Part shown: in pieces, positions 1 to 8,582 of the stretch
Numbering within the stretch: the stretch's first letter is position 1
Layout of the letters: each line of letters opens with the position of its first letter
Made by a program: the position numbers and the translations under genes
Notes under the pieces: generated by a model
What the model was told of the DNA's origin: nothing
What the model saw: the letters and a program-made list of their open reading frames with translations, nothing else
The model's database searches: none
DNA from: Arthrobacter sp. AFG20
Lineage (GTDB): Bacteria; Actinomycetota; Actinomycetes; Actinomycetales; Micrococcaceae
Assembly: GCF_002892795.1 (NCBI RefSeq)
Contig: NZ_PJMC01000002.1
Coordinates: 186,001 to 250,000, forward strand
Direction: 5' to 3'
DNA: 64,000 nucleotides

Positions 1-570
1 CGGGTCGGTGTCGGTCTGCTCATGACCGACGGCGGTAACGGACCGCTCCTCAATCAGGAAGGAGAGGACTTCCTGCGACCAGCCTGGTGTGTGGCTGGCA
101 CCGTGATCGTCCCTGTTTGCCATGGCGGCAGCGTCAGGCCAACGGTCACTCCAGCCTGTCCGCAATGCCACGAAGGCCCCGGGTGGGATGGTGCCATTGC
201 GGTGTTCCCAGGCCTGGACGTCCTCCATCTGGGGAGTGGCGTCCGCGTTGGCGATGACGCGCTCGGTGATGTCCAGGACGACCAGCGGAAGGACCATCTC
301 CTCCACGGGAATCTGGTCCAGGGTCCTTCCTCCTGAGATGAAATGCGAGGGAGGATCAACGTGTGTTCCCCATTGTCCGATGATCGAGTAGCGGTGAGCG
401 GTGAAACCGTCACCTTTCTCCAGATCGAAGACGGGCTCCCTGATTTCGTCGGGGAATGCCGGGAAGTGTGGCTGGCCGGGGTGGAAGGCGTGGGTCAGGT
501 CAGTGAATGATCTGCCGGCCAACAGCGTCTGCAGGCCGTCCCAGAGTGCGGTTGTAGTGACTGGAGTCAT
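1..570 (-). CDS. Cyclase-family (kynurenine formamidase-like) metal hydrolase, 3-prime end outside window
   Basis: The minus-strand frame from an ATG at 570 stays open to the window edge, so the C-terminus is missing; about 190 residues are visible. Residues 66-77 read GQWGTHVDPPSH, then F. This is the HxGTHxDxPxHF signature of the cyclase/kynurenine-formamidase superfamily, with Gln in place of the first His, whose His/Asp residues bind the catalytic divalent metal. An earlier DLTHAFHPGQPHFP segment and a later ALRTGWSD segment also fit the family. Members hydrolyse formyl or cyclic amides, or act in ring-product cyclisation; the substrate here cannot be told. The start overlaps the stop of the upstream YqfO-like gene by four bases (ATGA), so the two are probably translationally coupled. 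Confidence 0.85.
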   Translation of the reverse strand, partial: MTPVTTTALWDGLQTLLAGRSFTDLTHAFHPGQPHFPAFPDEIREPVFDLEKGDGFTAHRYSIIGQWGTHVDPPSHFISGGRTLDQIPVEEMVLPLVVLDITERVIANADATPQMEDVQAWEHRNGTIPPGAFVALRTGWSDRWPDAAAMANRDDHGASHTPGWSQEVLSFLIEERSVTAVGHEQTDTDP

Positions 571-1016
571 GACGTGGCCTGGCTTTCAACCAACGCCGGA
601 AGGGCAGTGTTGGAAACGCTGATTGGCCCTGTTAGCTCAATGACGGGTACCTCCCAGGGGTGGATATCCACAATGTGCTGCAGGAAGCGTTCCACGGCGT
701 CGTCGTCGAGCGCGGCATCGAAATACGTCGTCAGGACCAGGGTCGGCGAAATTGTCTGCTGACCAACCTGCCCCAACGTGGGATTGGCGCCTTCAGCGCA
801 GGTGAACCCCTCAAAACCCAAACCGGATTCGAAGACATGCCGGTAGTTGCCAAAGTCCCCGAGGTCAGGAGATCCCGCGACAGCGTCGAGCAGGGCCGCA
901 ATGCCCGCTTCGTCTTTGAATGCTTCGGCGTCGCCGCTGGCGAGGCGCGAGAAAGTTTCCGCAGCTACGGGCCAATGCACACGCAGCTTGCGTACTGCTT
1001 TCATTTCAATCTTCAA
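567..1016 (-). CDS. YqfO/NIF3 C-terminal-like (CutA/PII-fold) protein
   Basis: This protein of about 149 residues matches the stand-alone YqfO / NIF3 insert family: a GNY motif, then a Gly-Phe-rich stretch, then GANPTLGQVG, and finally a strand-helix ending in HPWEVPVIEL, the counterpart of the HPYEEVAY segment. The family fold is a ferredoxin-like PII/CutA type, usually trimeric, with poorly defined metal or ligand binding. I chose the TTG at 1016 because AGGAGG lies six bases ahead of it on the minus strand; the ATG at 1004 is the alternative. The gene runs directly into the cyclase gene with a 4-base overlap, so it may be an accessory or regulatory subunit for that hydrolase. That role is inference. 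Confidence 0.7.
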   Translation of the reverse strand: MKIEMKAVRKLRVHWPVAAETFSRLASGDAEAFKDEAGIAALLDAVAGSPDLGDFGNYRHVFESGLGFEGFTCAEGANPTLGQVGQQTISPTLVLTTYFDAALDDDAVERFLQHIVDIHPWEVPVIELTGPISVSNTALPALVESQATS

Positions 1017-1070
1017 GGGATGCCTCCTGATGGTTCGTAACGTGTTTGCATGCCATCGTGGCACGGTGTG

Positions 1071-1110
1071 GTGATCATTACAAGCATTGAAAAATGCTTA
1101 TTATGATCAC
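1071..1110. promoter_or_regulatory. Nested palindrome in a divergent promoter region (candidate operator)
   Basis: GTGATCAT (1071-1078) pairs with ATGATCAC (1103-1110). Inside it AAGCATT pairs with AATGCTT around a GAAA centre. The element lies between the minus-strand YqfO/cyclase pair and the plus-strand homocysteine methyltransferase gene and could serve both. It has no U-tract in either direction, so an operator is more likely than a terminator. No particular regulator is recognised. Confidence 0.5.
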
Positions 1111-1186
1111 AGCCATTGCATACCGCGTGGACCCGGTGCCTCGTGCCGGACAGGCATGGATGAACGAACCGCTTGGAGCCCAAACG

Positions 1187-2146
1187 ATGCCCAGTAACAC
1201 CAATCTCTCCCGCATGCTTGATGCCGGAGCGAACCCGACCGTGGACGGCGCGCTGGCCACCGAGCTGGAAGCGCACGGCTGCAATCTGGACGACCCTTTG
1301 TGGTCGGCTAAGGTCCTCCTGGAAGAGCCGGAGCTCGTCAAACGTGTGCACCTCGATTACTTCCGCGCCGGGGCAACAGTCGCCATCACCGCGAGCTATC
1401 AGGCGACACCCCTGGGATTTGCGCGGCGCGGCATTGGCGAAGAGGAGGCCCTGGAACTGGTGGCATTGAGTGTGCGCCTGGCCGACGAGGCCCGCCGCGA
1501 GCACCTGGCCGAAAATCCGGATGCAGGCCCCCTGCTGATTGCCGGATCGGTCGGTCCGTACGGCGCATACCTGGCTGATGGGTCCGAATACCGTGGAGAC
1601 TACGTCCTCAGCCGAAACGAGTTTTTGGAGTTCCACCGGCCGCGAATCGCGGCGCTGGTGGAGGCTGGCGTGGACTTGCTTGCCTGCGAGACGCTGCCGT
1701 CCCTGCCGGAAGCCGAGGCCCTGGTGGCGCTCATGGAAGAGTTCGACGTCGAAGGCTGGCTCTCCTTTACGCTACGGGACGGAGGGCACATCAGCGACGG
1801 CACGCCGCTGGCTCAGGTGGCAAAGCTCAGCAGGGCGCAGCCGTCCGTTGTGGCCATTGGCGTCAACTGTGTGCCGCTGGAGCTGGTTGCCCCATCCCTG
1901 GGCGCTCTGGGCAAAGCCACGGACACGCCCCTGATCGCGTATCCAAATTCCGGCGAAAGCTATGACGCCGTCAGTAAAACATGGCGGCCAGCCACGGCCA
2001 TTGCGGGACCGGGAAGTGAGCACGCCGCAAGCCTTGCGGAAGGAACCGCCATCTGGCGTGAACTTGGCGCCCGGCTCATCGGCGGGTGCTGCCGAACCAC
2101 CCCGGAGGATATAGCCGCCGCGGCCAGGCTGACAGAAAACCCCTAA
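1187..2146 (+). CDS. mmuM: Homocysteine S-methyltransferase (MmuM type)
   Basis: This 319-residue cytoplasmic enzyme has the length and motifs of the single-domain homocysteine methyltransferases. An N-terminal DGALATELE strand is followed by ACETLPSLPEAEAL, GVNCVP and a C-terminal GGCCRTTPEDI. The Cys of GVNCV and the Cys pair of GGCC are the three zinc ligands that activate the homocysteine thiol. The usual methyl donor is S-methylmethionine or S-adenosylmethionine, and the product is methionine. The ATG at 1187 has GGAG about ten bases upstream; an in-frame extension to 1094 would include the upstream palindrome and has no ribosome site. No permease gene (mmuP) is adjacent, so uptake of S-methylmethionine is not explained here. 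Confidence 0.9.
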   Translation: MPSNTNLSRMLDAGANPTVDGALATELEAHGCNLDDPLWSAKVLLEEPELVKRVHLDYFRAGATVAITASYQATPLGFARRGIGEEEALELVALSVRLADEARREHLAENPDAGPLLIAGSVGPYGAYLADGSEYRGDYVLSRNEFLEFHRPRIAALVEAGVDLLACETLPSLPEAEALVALMEEFDVEGWLSFTLRDGGHISDGTPLAQVAKLSRAQPSVVAIGVNCVPLELVAPSLGALGKATDTPLIAYPNSGESYDAVSKTWRPATAIAGPGSEHAASLAEGTAIWRELGARLIGGCCRTTPEDIAAAARLTENP

Positions 2147-2238
2147 CGGCCGGACCCAATGCTTAGCGCCCAGGAACTAATCGGTGCCCGTCCCGCTGGG
2201 CCGGCGATGCCTGTGGTGCCTGGAATAGTGCTCGAACG

Positions 2239-5100
2239 TCAGCTCCGCGTCATTTCCTCCAGCAGTTCCAACACGTGCCGGTAGTCCCTGCCGGTGGCCC
2301 GGGTCATGCCCAGTTCGCAGGTGCGGTTGCAGGACGCATGCGCCGACGCCCCCATCTCATCAATCTCCCTGCCCTGCTTCTCGGTGGCGGAGGCGGTGAG
2401 CTCGGGATGCAGCATGCCGCGGTCCCCGGCGAAGGCGCAGCAGCCCCAGCTGTCCGGAACTTCCACCCGCTCGGCCACAGCCTGGGCAACGGCAGTCAGC
2501 GAACCGTTGATGCCCATGCGGGTGGAGGAGCAGGTGGGGTGCAGCGCCAGCGAATCGAGCTTCTCGTGCTCCGGCAGCTTGGGAAGGATGTGCTCGGCGG
2601 CGAAGTCCACGGCGTCCACGATCCTCAGCTCGCGCTGCCCGGGCAGCGGAGCGTCGGTTTCCACCGCCTGCCGCAACCCTTCGGTGCACGAGGATGCGTC
2701 GCAGATGATCGGGAGTTCCCCGTCGCGGGTGGCCTGCCGCAGTGCCTCCAGTGTTTTCTCCCGCATGGTGGCCTGCCCGGCCGCCATGCCCTTGGAGGAC
2801 CAGGGCGTTCCGCAGCACAGCCCGTCGATGCCGTCCGGCACCAGCAGCGTCACTCCGGCCCGCTCGCAGAGCTGCTCAAAGCTGTACTGGACGCCCCGGC
2901 CCGCGCCGTCGCCACCGGAACCGCCGCCATTGCCATCCGAGGTGCCGCTCGAACCGGCCGGGCCGAACATCGTCCCCACACACGCCGGGAAGTAGACAGC
3001 GTCCGGTGCGCCATCCGGCGTTGGCCGCTTTCGGGCGGAACCGCCGCCCGGCAGTTCCGCCGAGTACAGCGGAACGGTGTCCGTCCCGAGGACCGCGCGG
3101 GCTGCCTTGTTGGGCGGAACCACCGCCGCGGCCGGAAGCTTGTTCACCACCGTCAGCGCCAGGGATGCCCCGCGCGTGACTCCGCCCCAGTGCTTCGCCG
3201 CGGCGTTCCACACACCGTTTTCCGCCTGACCGGCCTCGGACCGCCGGATCCGCTTCACCAGCAGGCCGGTGTTGATCTCCACGGGACACGCCGTCTGGCA
3301 CATGCCGTCCACCGCGCAGGTCTGCACCGATTCGTAGTCGTAGTCCTTCTCGAGCTGCTTAACCAGCGCGTCGTCTCCCGCCAGCCGTGCCGACTCGATG
3401 GCCCGCAGCGTGACAATGCGCTGGCGCGGTGTCAGGGTCAGGTCCTTGCTGGGGCACACCGGCTCGCAGTAGCCGCAGGAGACGCAGCGGTCCACCTCCT
3501 CGGCCACCGGCGGCGCCGTCTTGATGTGCCGCAGGTGCGCCTGCGGGTCGTCGTCCATCAGGACGCCCGGGTTGAGCATCCCCGACGGGTCGAACAGCTG
3601 CTTGATCCTGCGCATCACCGCGTACAGCTCGTCGCCGTACTGCCTCCGCACATAGGGCGCCATGACCCGGCCGGTGCCGTGTTCGGCCTTGAGTGAGCCG
3701 CCTTCAGCCAGGACCAGGTCCACCATGTCCTCCGTGAACGAGCTGTAGCGGTCCAGCTCCTGCTGGGTGGTGAAGCCGTCGGTGAGCATGAAGTGGACGT
3801 TGCCGTCCTTCGCATGGCCGAAGATGACGCTGTTGCTGTAGCTGTATTTGTCGAACAGCCCCACCAGTTCCCGGCAGGTGCGGCCCAGCACGGGAACCGG
3901 AACCACGATGTCCTCCAGCAGGGCCGTTGTTCCCGTCGGACGGGCTCCGGCCACCGACGCGTACAGGCCCTTGCGCAGGTGCCACAGCCCGGCCCGGGCC
4001 GAGGCGTCCCCGGTGAACTGCGCCGGGGCGGAAAGCCCCAGATTCTCGAGCATGCCCTCGCCCCGCCGCTGCAGCTCAGCCAGCTGGTCGGGCTGTTCGG
4101 CCGAGTATTCCACCAGCAGTGCGGCGTGGTCCCGGACCGCCAGATCCTGGACGACGGCGGGAGTCCCCTTGAGCGTCTGGCCCACCTTGAGCGACAGCGC
4201 ATCCATCAGCTCCACCGTCGCCGCCCCGGTTTCCACCAGGGCGGGAAGTGCTTCGTTGGCTGTCTGCAGGTCGGGGAACACCAACAGCCCGGTAGCCGCG
4301 TGCGTCAGCCGCGGAATGGTCCGGAAGACGGCTTCGGCCACGAAACCGAGCGTGCCTTCGCTGCCCACAATCAGGTGGGCCATCATCTCCACCGGGCTGT
4401 CGTAGTCCAGCAGGGAGTTCAGGCCGTAGCCCATGGTGTTCTTCATGGAGAACTGCTGCCGGATCCTGCCCGCGGAATCGCTGTTGCCGCGCACCCGCCG
4501 GGCCAGCTCCGCCAGGCCCGCGTACAGTTCCGGTTCCAGCGTGCGCAGCTTGTGGTCCGCATCCGGCGCGCCTGTATCGATCACGGTGCCGGAGGGCAGC
4601 ACCACGGTGAGGGACTCGAGCGTGCGGTAGGCGTTGTCCACTGTGCCGCAGTTCATGCCCGAGGAGTTGTTGGCCACCACCCCGCCCACGGTGCAGGCCG
4701 ATTCGCTGGCGGGATCCGGGCCGAACTTGCGCCCGTAGGGTGCCAGCCGGGCGTTCAGCGCACGGACCGTGACGCCGGGCTGGACGCGGACCCGGGCGCC
4801 GCCGTCGAGCACCTCAACGTTCCGGAAGTTGCGGCGCACGTCCACCAGGACGCCGTCGCTGACTGCCTGTCCGCTGAGGCTGGTACCGCCGGAGCGGAAG
4901 GTCAGCGGAACGCCCTGGGCGGCGCTGGCGCGGAGTAGGCGGCCCACCTCTTCCGCGTTCCCGGCCATCACCACTGCCTGCGGGATGAGCAGGAAGTGGG
5001 AGGCGTCATGCGCGTTGGCGTGGAGGTCGATGGGCCGGGTTTTCACCTGGGCGGGATCGGCCACGGCCTCGCGGAGCCCGGCAAGTTGCAGTGTTGTCAT
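2239..5100 (-). CDS. Fused FAD-binding / Fe-S dehydrogenase, probable D-lactate dehydrogenase
   Basis: This is a 953-residue fusion of a GlcD-like flavin half and a GlcF-like iron-sulfur half. The N-terminus carries a PCMH FAD domain (FRSGGTSLSGQAVSDG and a GVVANNSSG segment) and an FAD-oxidase C domain with FGHAKDGNVHF. The middle has two ferredoxin-type clusters, CVSCGYCEPVCPS and CAVDGMCQTACP. The C-terminus has two CCG-type segments (GLCCGTPW and WGCCAFAGDRG). Such proteins oxidise D-lactate or related 2-hydroxy acids at the membrane and feed quinones. A Gly/Ser-rich spacer of about 25 residues precedes the CCG half. The start overlaps the lactate-permease stop (TGATG), so the genes form one operon. 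Exact substrate is inferred from that partner; glycolate or 2-hydroxyglutarate are alternatives. Confidence 0.88.
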   Translation of the reverse strand: MTTLQLAGLREAVADPAQVKTRPIDLHANAHDASHFLLIPQAVVMAGNAEEVGRLLRASAAQGVPLTFRSGGTSLSGQAVSDGVLVDVRRNFRNVEVLDGGARVRVQPGVTVRALNARLAPYGRKFGPDPASESACTVGGVVANNSSGMNCGTVDNAYRTLESLTVVLPSGTVIDTGAPDADHKLRTLEPELYAGLAELARRVRGNSDSAGRIRQQFSMKNTMGYGLNSLLDYDSPVEMMAHLIVGSEGTLGFVAEAVFRTIPRLTHAATGLLVFPDLQTANEALPALVETGAATVELMDALSLKVGQTLKGTPAVVQDLAVRDHAALLVEYSAEQPDQLAELQRRGEGMLENLGLSAPAQFTGDASARAGLWHLRKGLYASVAGARPTGTTALLEDIVVPVPVLGRTCRELVGLFDKYSYSNSVIFGHAKDGNVHFMLTDGFTTQQELDRYSSFTEDMVDLVLAEGGSLKAEHGTGRVMAPYVRRQYGDELYAVMRRIKQLFDPSGMLNPGVLMDDDPQAHLRHIKTAPPVAEEVDRCVSCGYCEPVCPSKDLTLTPRQRIVTLRAIESARLAGDDALVKQLEKDYDYESVQTCAVDGMCQTACPVEINTGLLVKRIRRSEAGQAENGVWNAAAKHWGGVTRGASLALTVVNKLPAAAVVPPNKAARAVLGTDTVPLYSAELPGGGSARKRPTPDGAPDAVYFPACVGTMFGPAGSSGTSDGNGGGSGGDGAGRGVQYSFEQLCERAGVTLLVPDGIDGLCCGTPWSSKGMAAGQATMREKTLEALRQATRDGELPIICDASSCTEGLRQAVETDAPLPGQRELRIVDAVDFAAEHILPKLPEHEKLDSLALHPTCSSTRMGINGSLTAVAQAVAERVEVPDSWGCCAFAGDRGMLHPELTASATEKQGREIDEMGASAHASCNRTCELGMTRATGRDYRHVLELLEEMTRS

Positions 5101-6839
5101 CAGGGAACCATCCAGCCAAGTACGGGGGTGGACTGCAGGAGGATCAGGATGGTGATGAGGGCCAGCAGCCCAACGCTCCATCCGATCAGTTTACGGAACA
5201 GGGTCCCTTCGGAGCCGTCCAGCCCGACGGCGGCGGAGGCCACCGCGAGGTTCTGCAGTGAGAGCATCTTGCCCATGACGCCGGCGGAGGAGTTGGATGC
5301 CGCCATGAGGACCGGGGACAGCCCGGTCTGCTGGGCGGCGGTGGCCTGCATCTGCCCGAACAGCGAGTTGGAAGAGGTGTCGGAACCGGTCAGGGCGACG
5401 CCGATCCAGCCGATCAGCGGGGAGAGCACGGCGAAGAATCCGCCGGCGGAGGCCAGGGCAAACCCCAGCGTGGTGGTCTGGCCGGACAGGTTCATCACGA
5501 AGGACAGGGCCAGGACGGAGGTCACGGTGACGATGGTCCAGCGAAGCTGAACGAGCGTCTCGCGGTAGATCCGCCAGGCCTGGCCGGCCGTGATCTTGTA
5601 GAGGGCCATGGTGATCAGGCCGGAGAACAGCAGCAGCGTGCCGGTGGCCTTGAGGTGGTCGAGCTTGAACTTGGTGGCCGCCACCGGCTTGCCGGCGGAG
5701 TCGGCGACGTCCAGGCCCGGCCAGTGGAACGTCACCGTTCCCACCTGGTTCAGCCAGGACTTGATGGCCGGGATCTGTGCAATGGAGAACACCGTGATGA
5801 TGATCAGGTAGGGGGCAATGGCCATCCAGATGTGGCGCGGTTCCGGCCGGGTGCTGTCCGCGGGCGCGGTGCTTCCGGCAGGGCCTGCGGAACGGCGGGA
5901 GACCGCCGTCGTCCCTTCTTGGGAGCCAACAGCGCCGCGGGAGGCGTTCGCCCCGATGGGTGCGGCCCCGGCCGCAACAGACTGCACGGCGTCGGACGCC
6001 ACCCCGCCTGCCATGCCGATGGTTTCCTTCGGCTTCCAGAACCGCAGCATCACCAAGACCGCGGCGACAGTGACGACGGCGGCAACGACGTCGGTCAGTT
6101 CCACGGCGAAGTAGTTGGAGGTGACGAACTGGGACATGGCGAAGGCAACGCCGGCCACCAGTGCCACGGGCCAGGCCTGCTTCACGCCCCGGCGCCCGTC
6201 CACGATGAACACGAGCAGGAGCGGCACGATCAGCGCGATGAAGGGGGTTTGCCGCCCGGCCATCGATGACAGGTCGTGGAGCGGCAAGCCGGTGACACCG
6301 TTGAGCGCAATGATCGGGGCCGCCATGGCGCCGAAGGCGACGGGCGCCGTGTTGGCCAGCAGGGAGACGATCGCGGACTTCAGCGGTTTCATCCCGGCGG
6401 CCATCAGCATGGCCGCCGAAATTGCGACTGGGGCGCCGAAGCCGGCCAGGGATTCCAGCAGGGCCCCGAAGCAGAAGGCGATCAGGATCGACAGGATACG
6501 CAGGTCGTCCGAGATGGAGCGGATGGTGCGGCCCAGGGCCTCGAACCATGGGGTGGCGACGGTGAGCTTGTAGATCCACAGGGCGTTGACCAGGATCCAG
6601 AGGATGGGGAAGAGGCCGTAGAAGATGCCGGCCGCCGTGGCGCTGAGGGCCTGGTTGAGGGGCATCTGCCAGCCCGCGACTGCCAGGATCAGTGACACTG
6701 CGAGGCTGGCGATGGCGGCCTTGGGTGCCTTGACCCGGAAGACGCCCAGGAGAACAAAGAGCAGGACGAGCGGAAGTGCGGCGCAGAGGGCCGAGAGCAT
6801 GAGTGACCCGGCGATGGGGTCAAGGATCTGCTGAAACAT
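5100..6839 (-). CDS. lldP: L-lactate permease family transporter
   Basis: This polytopic membrane protein of 579 residues has the length and hydrophobic profile of the LctP/LldP family, about 12-14 helices. It contains family segments such as LLESLAGFGAPVAISAAML and a C-terminal TGSDTSSNSLFG. The family takes up lactate (L and D) and glycolate with protons. A hydrophilic Ser/Pro/Arg-rich loop near residues 280-330 is longer than in typical homologues. It is the first gene of a two-gene operon with the fused lactate dehydrogenase and is divergent from a GntR regulator, the standard layout of a lactate-inducible unit. Confidence 0.93.
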   Translation of the reverse strand: MFQQILDPIAGSLMLSALCAALPLVLLFVLLGVFRVKAPKAAIASLAVSLILAVAGWQMPLNQALSATAAGIFYGLFPILWILVNALWIYKLTVATPWFEALGRTIRSISDDLRILSILIAFCFGALLESLAGFGAPVAISAAMLMAAGMKPLKSAIVSLLANTAPVAFGAMAAPIIALNGVTGLPLHDLSSMAGRQTPFIALIVPLLLVFIVDGRRGVKQAWPVALVAGVAFAMSQFVTSNYFAVELTDVVAAVVTVAAVLVMLRFWKPKETIGMAGGVASDAVQSVAAGAAPIGANASRGAVGSQEGTTAVSRRSAGPAGSTAPADSTRPEPRHIWMAIAPYLIIITVFSIAQIPAIKSWLNQVGTVTFHWPGLDVADSAGKPVAATKFKLDHLKATGTLLLFSGLITMALYKITAGQAWRIYRETLVQLRWTIVTVTSVLALSFVMNLSGQTTTLGFALASAGGFFAVLSPLIGWIGVALTGSDTSSNSLFGQMQATAAQQTGLSPVLMAASNSSAGVMGKMLSLQNLAVASAAVGLDGSEGTLFRKLIGWSVGLLALITILILLQSTPVLGWMVP

Positions 6840-6887
6840 GAGATCTCCAGGATGTGTGAGGCGTCACAGCTTCGTGGCGCCCTACGA

Positions 6888-6898
6888 TTGTCTAACAA
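6888..6898. promoter_or_regulatory. Candidate GntR/FadR-type operator of the lactate operon
   Basis: The sequence TTGTCTAACAA has 4-bp arms TTGT/ACAA around a three-base centre. It fits the GTnnnAC core known for FadR-subfamily regulators. It lies 49 bases upstream of the permease start and about 80-110 bases upstream of the divergent GntR gene, so it could control both. Confidence 0.55.
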
Positions 6899-6979
6899 GT
6901 ACACACGTCGGTCAAGACTACTTTGATGGCTTGTCTGGCAAAATGAAGGGACCAGCCCCTCAAGCGACGTGTAGAAGAC

Positions 6980-7684
6980 GTGGAGAAGCGGAGAGCCGTG
7001 AGCCGTGTTTCAGCTGTATCGATCGTCGAGGCGATCGCCTCGGACATCCGGGCCCGGGTCTTTTCGGGCGAGCTGCCGGCACTGCATGCGCTGACGGAGA
7101 CCGAGGTCGCATCCTCCTACGACGTTGCCCGGCCCACGGCCAAGGCCGCGATCGAGAAGCTTGTGGCGGAAGGGCTGCTGGTCAGGGGAGTGCACAAGAC
7201 CGCCCGCGTGGCCGACCTCGGTCCGGAGTCCGTGCGCGACATCTACCTTGCCCGGGCTTATCTGGAGAGCGAAGTGCTCCGGCGGCTGGCATCCAGCCGG
7301 ACCGTGCCGGACGAAGCCGTGCGGGCCAACAACGACATCGCTGCCCTGAAGACAGGCGCGCCCCTGGACGTGGTGGAACCGGACATGCGGTTCCACACCA
7401 GCCTGGTGGACGCCCTGGGCAACCAGCGCATCAGCAAGATGTACCTGTCGCTGGTGGGGGAAGTCCGCCTCTGCATGTCCCGGGTGCAGTCACTGCACCT
7501 GCTCGACACAACCCTCATCCAGGCGGAGCACCAGAAGCTCCTCGAACTGATTGCGGCGGGGAAAGGCGACGCCGCGGCGCAGCTCCTGGACGAACACCTC
7601 GGACGGGCCCGGGAACGGCTGGTCGCCACCATGGGTGGCGAAGCTGGCCCGGAAGCGGAGCTGCCGTCAAAGCTGACGGGGTAG
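6980..7684 (+). CDS. GntR-family (FCD domain) transcriptional regulator of the lactate operon
   Basis: This protein of up to 234 residues has an N-terminal winged helix-turn-helix (roughly residues 10-75, with TETEVASSYDVARPTAKAAIEKL) and an all-helical C-terminal FCD ligand domain. The FCD domain carries the metal-binding pattern seen in D-x3-H (DMRFH near residue 137) and later His residues (EHQKLL and DEHLGRA). FCD regulators next to lactate genes usually respond to lactate. Three GTG starts are possible, at 6980, 6998 and 7007; 6998 and 7007 have GGAG upstream, so the first six to nine residues may not be translated. The 3-prime end overlaps the convergent membrane-protein gene by 18 bases. 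Confidence 0.88.
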   Translation: MEKRRAVSRVSAVSIVEAIASDIRARVFSGELPALHALTETEVASSYDVARPTAKAAIEKLVAEGLLVRGVHKTARVADLGPESVRDIYLARAYLESEVLRRLASSRTVPDEAVRANNDIAALKTGAPLDVVEPDMRFHTSLVDALGNQRISKMYLSLVGEVRLCMSRVQSLHLLDTTLIQAEHQKLLELIAAGKGDAAAQLLDEHLGRARERLVATMGGEAGPEAELPSKLTG

Positions 7685-8561
7685 AGCACCGGGAGCCCGG
7701 GCGTCCGGCCCCGAGCGCGCCGGACCCCACGAGCTGAGGAGGGCCAGGCCCGCGGCCATCGCCGCGCTGAGTACCACCGCGCCCAGCCAGGCCGATCATC
7801 ACCACGGGCAGCCAGGCTGCGGCCACCACCAGCAGGGTGACGATCCCGCGGGCCGGGCGCCGGGCGGCGGAGAGCGTGAAGAGGAACGGGGCGATGATCA
7901 GCGCTGTGGTCAGCAGGTAGCTCGCCAGGGTGACGACTACCGGCATCTCCGATTGGTTGCGTCCGGGGCTGCCGAACGGCGTCGGGGTGAACAGGGCCGT
8001 CGGTCCCGGCCGCACGAAGGCGGAGACGTAAATGAGGAAGAACGCTCCCAGCCCGGTCATGAGGACGACGGCGAACAGCGCCGCCGGCGTCCACGCAAAG
8101 TTTCCGGCGTGGCCGGGTGAGCGGCTGCCCGCGCGGGCGCTGCGGACCGCGGTGCCCAGGATGAGGAAGAGGCTGAAGCCGAGCAGCAGGTGCGTGGGGC
8201 TGACCAGGGCGTCCAGCGAGACTTCGATGCCCAGCAGTTCGTGCCACAGCAGGTCCAGGCCGCCGGCGGTGGCGAACAGAACCACACCCACCGCGGTCCC
8301 GCGGTAGCCGGGCGGAACGGTCCGCAGCAGCGGCTGTCCGGGCGTCCGGTTACGCCAGATCACGACGGCGGTCCACGCCGCCGTCGCCAGCATGCCGGAG
8401 TAGAGGGCCGCGTGCCAGGGGGTGAAGAACGTTTCCAGGCTGGGCAGGTTGATGTGCGCCCACCCGTCGAGGAAGACGGCCAGCACCAGCCACAGGCCGA
8501 GGAGTTCGGTGACCAGGTCGCGTCGTGCGTCAGTTCGAGTGTTGCGCGCAGTTTCGAGCAT
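7667..8561 (-). pseudogene. Multi-spanning membrane protein gene with a one-base frameshift near its 3-prime end
   Basis: From the ATG at 8561 (GGAGG nine bases upstream) the frame encodes about 250 residues of an integral membrane protein with six or more helices. After the segment VVMIGLAG it abruptly becomes Arg/Gly/Pro-rich and runs antisense into the GntR gene. If one base is removed from the CCC run at 7782-7784, the reading frame continues as a further hydrophobic helix (AVVLSAAMAAGLALLSSWG) and stops at 7667, only 18 bases into the convergent neighbour. The corrected product would be about 297 residues. I read this as a genuine frameshift or a sequencing error in a short homopolymer. 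No family is recognised. The gene sits 21 bases downstream of the exported nuclease gene on the same strand. Confidence 0.6.
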
Positions 8562-8582
8562 CGTTGTCCACCTCCACGGAAT

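Noticed and set aside
2275..3696. Long plus-strand frame of 473 codons
   Set aside because: It lies wholly inside the dehydrogenase gene on the other strand and is Arg/Gly/His-rich without motifs; high GC keeps antisense frames open.
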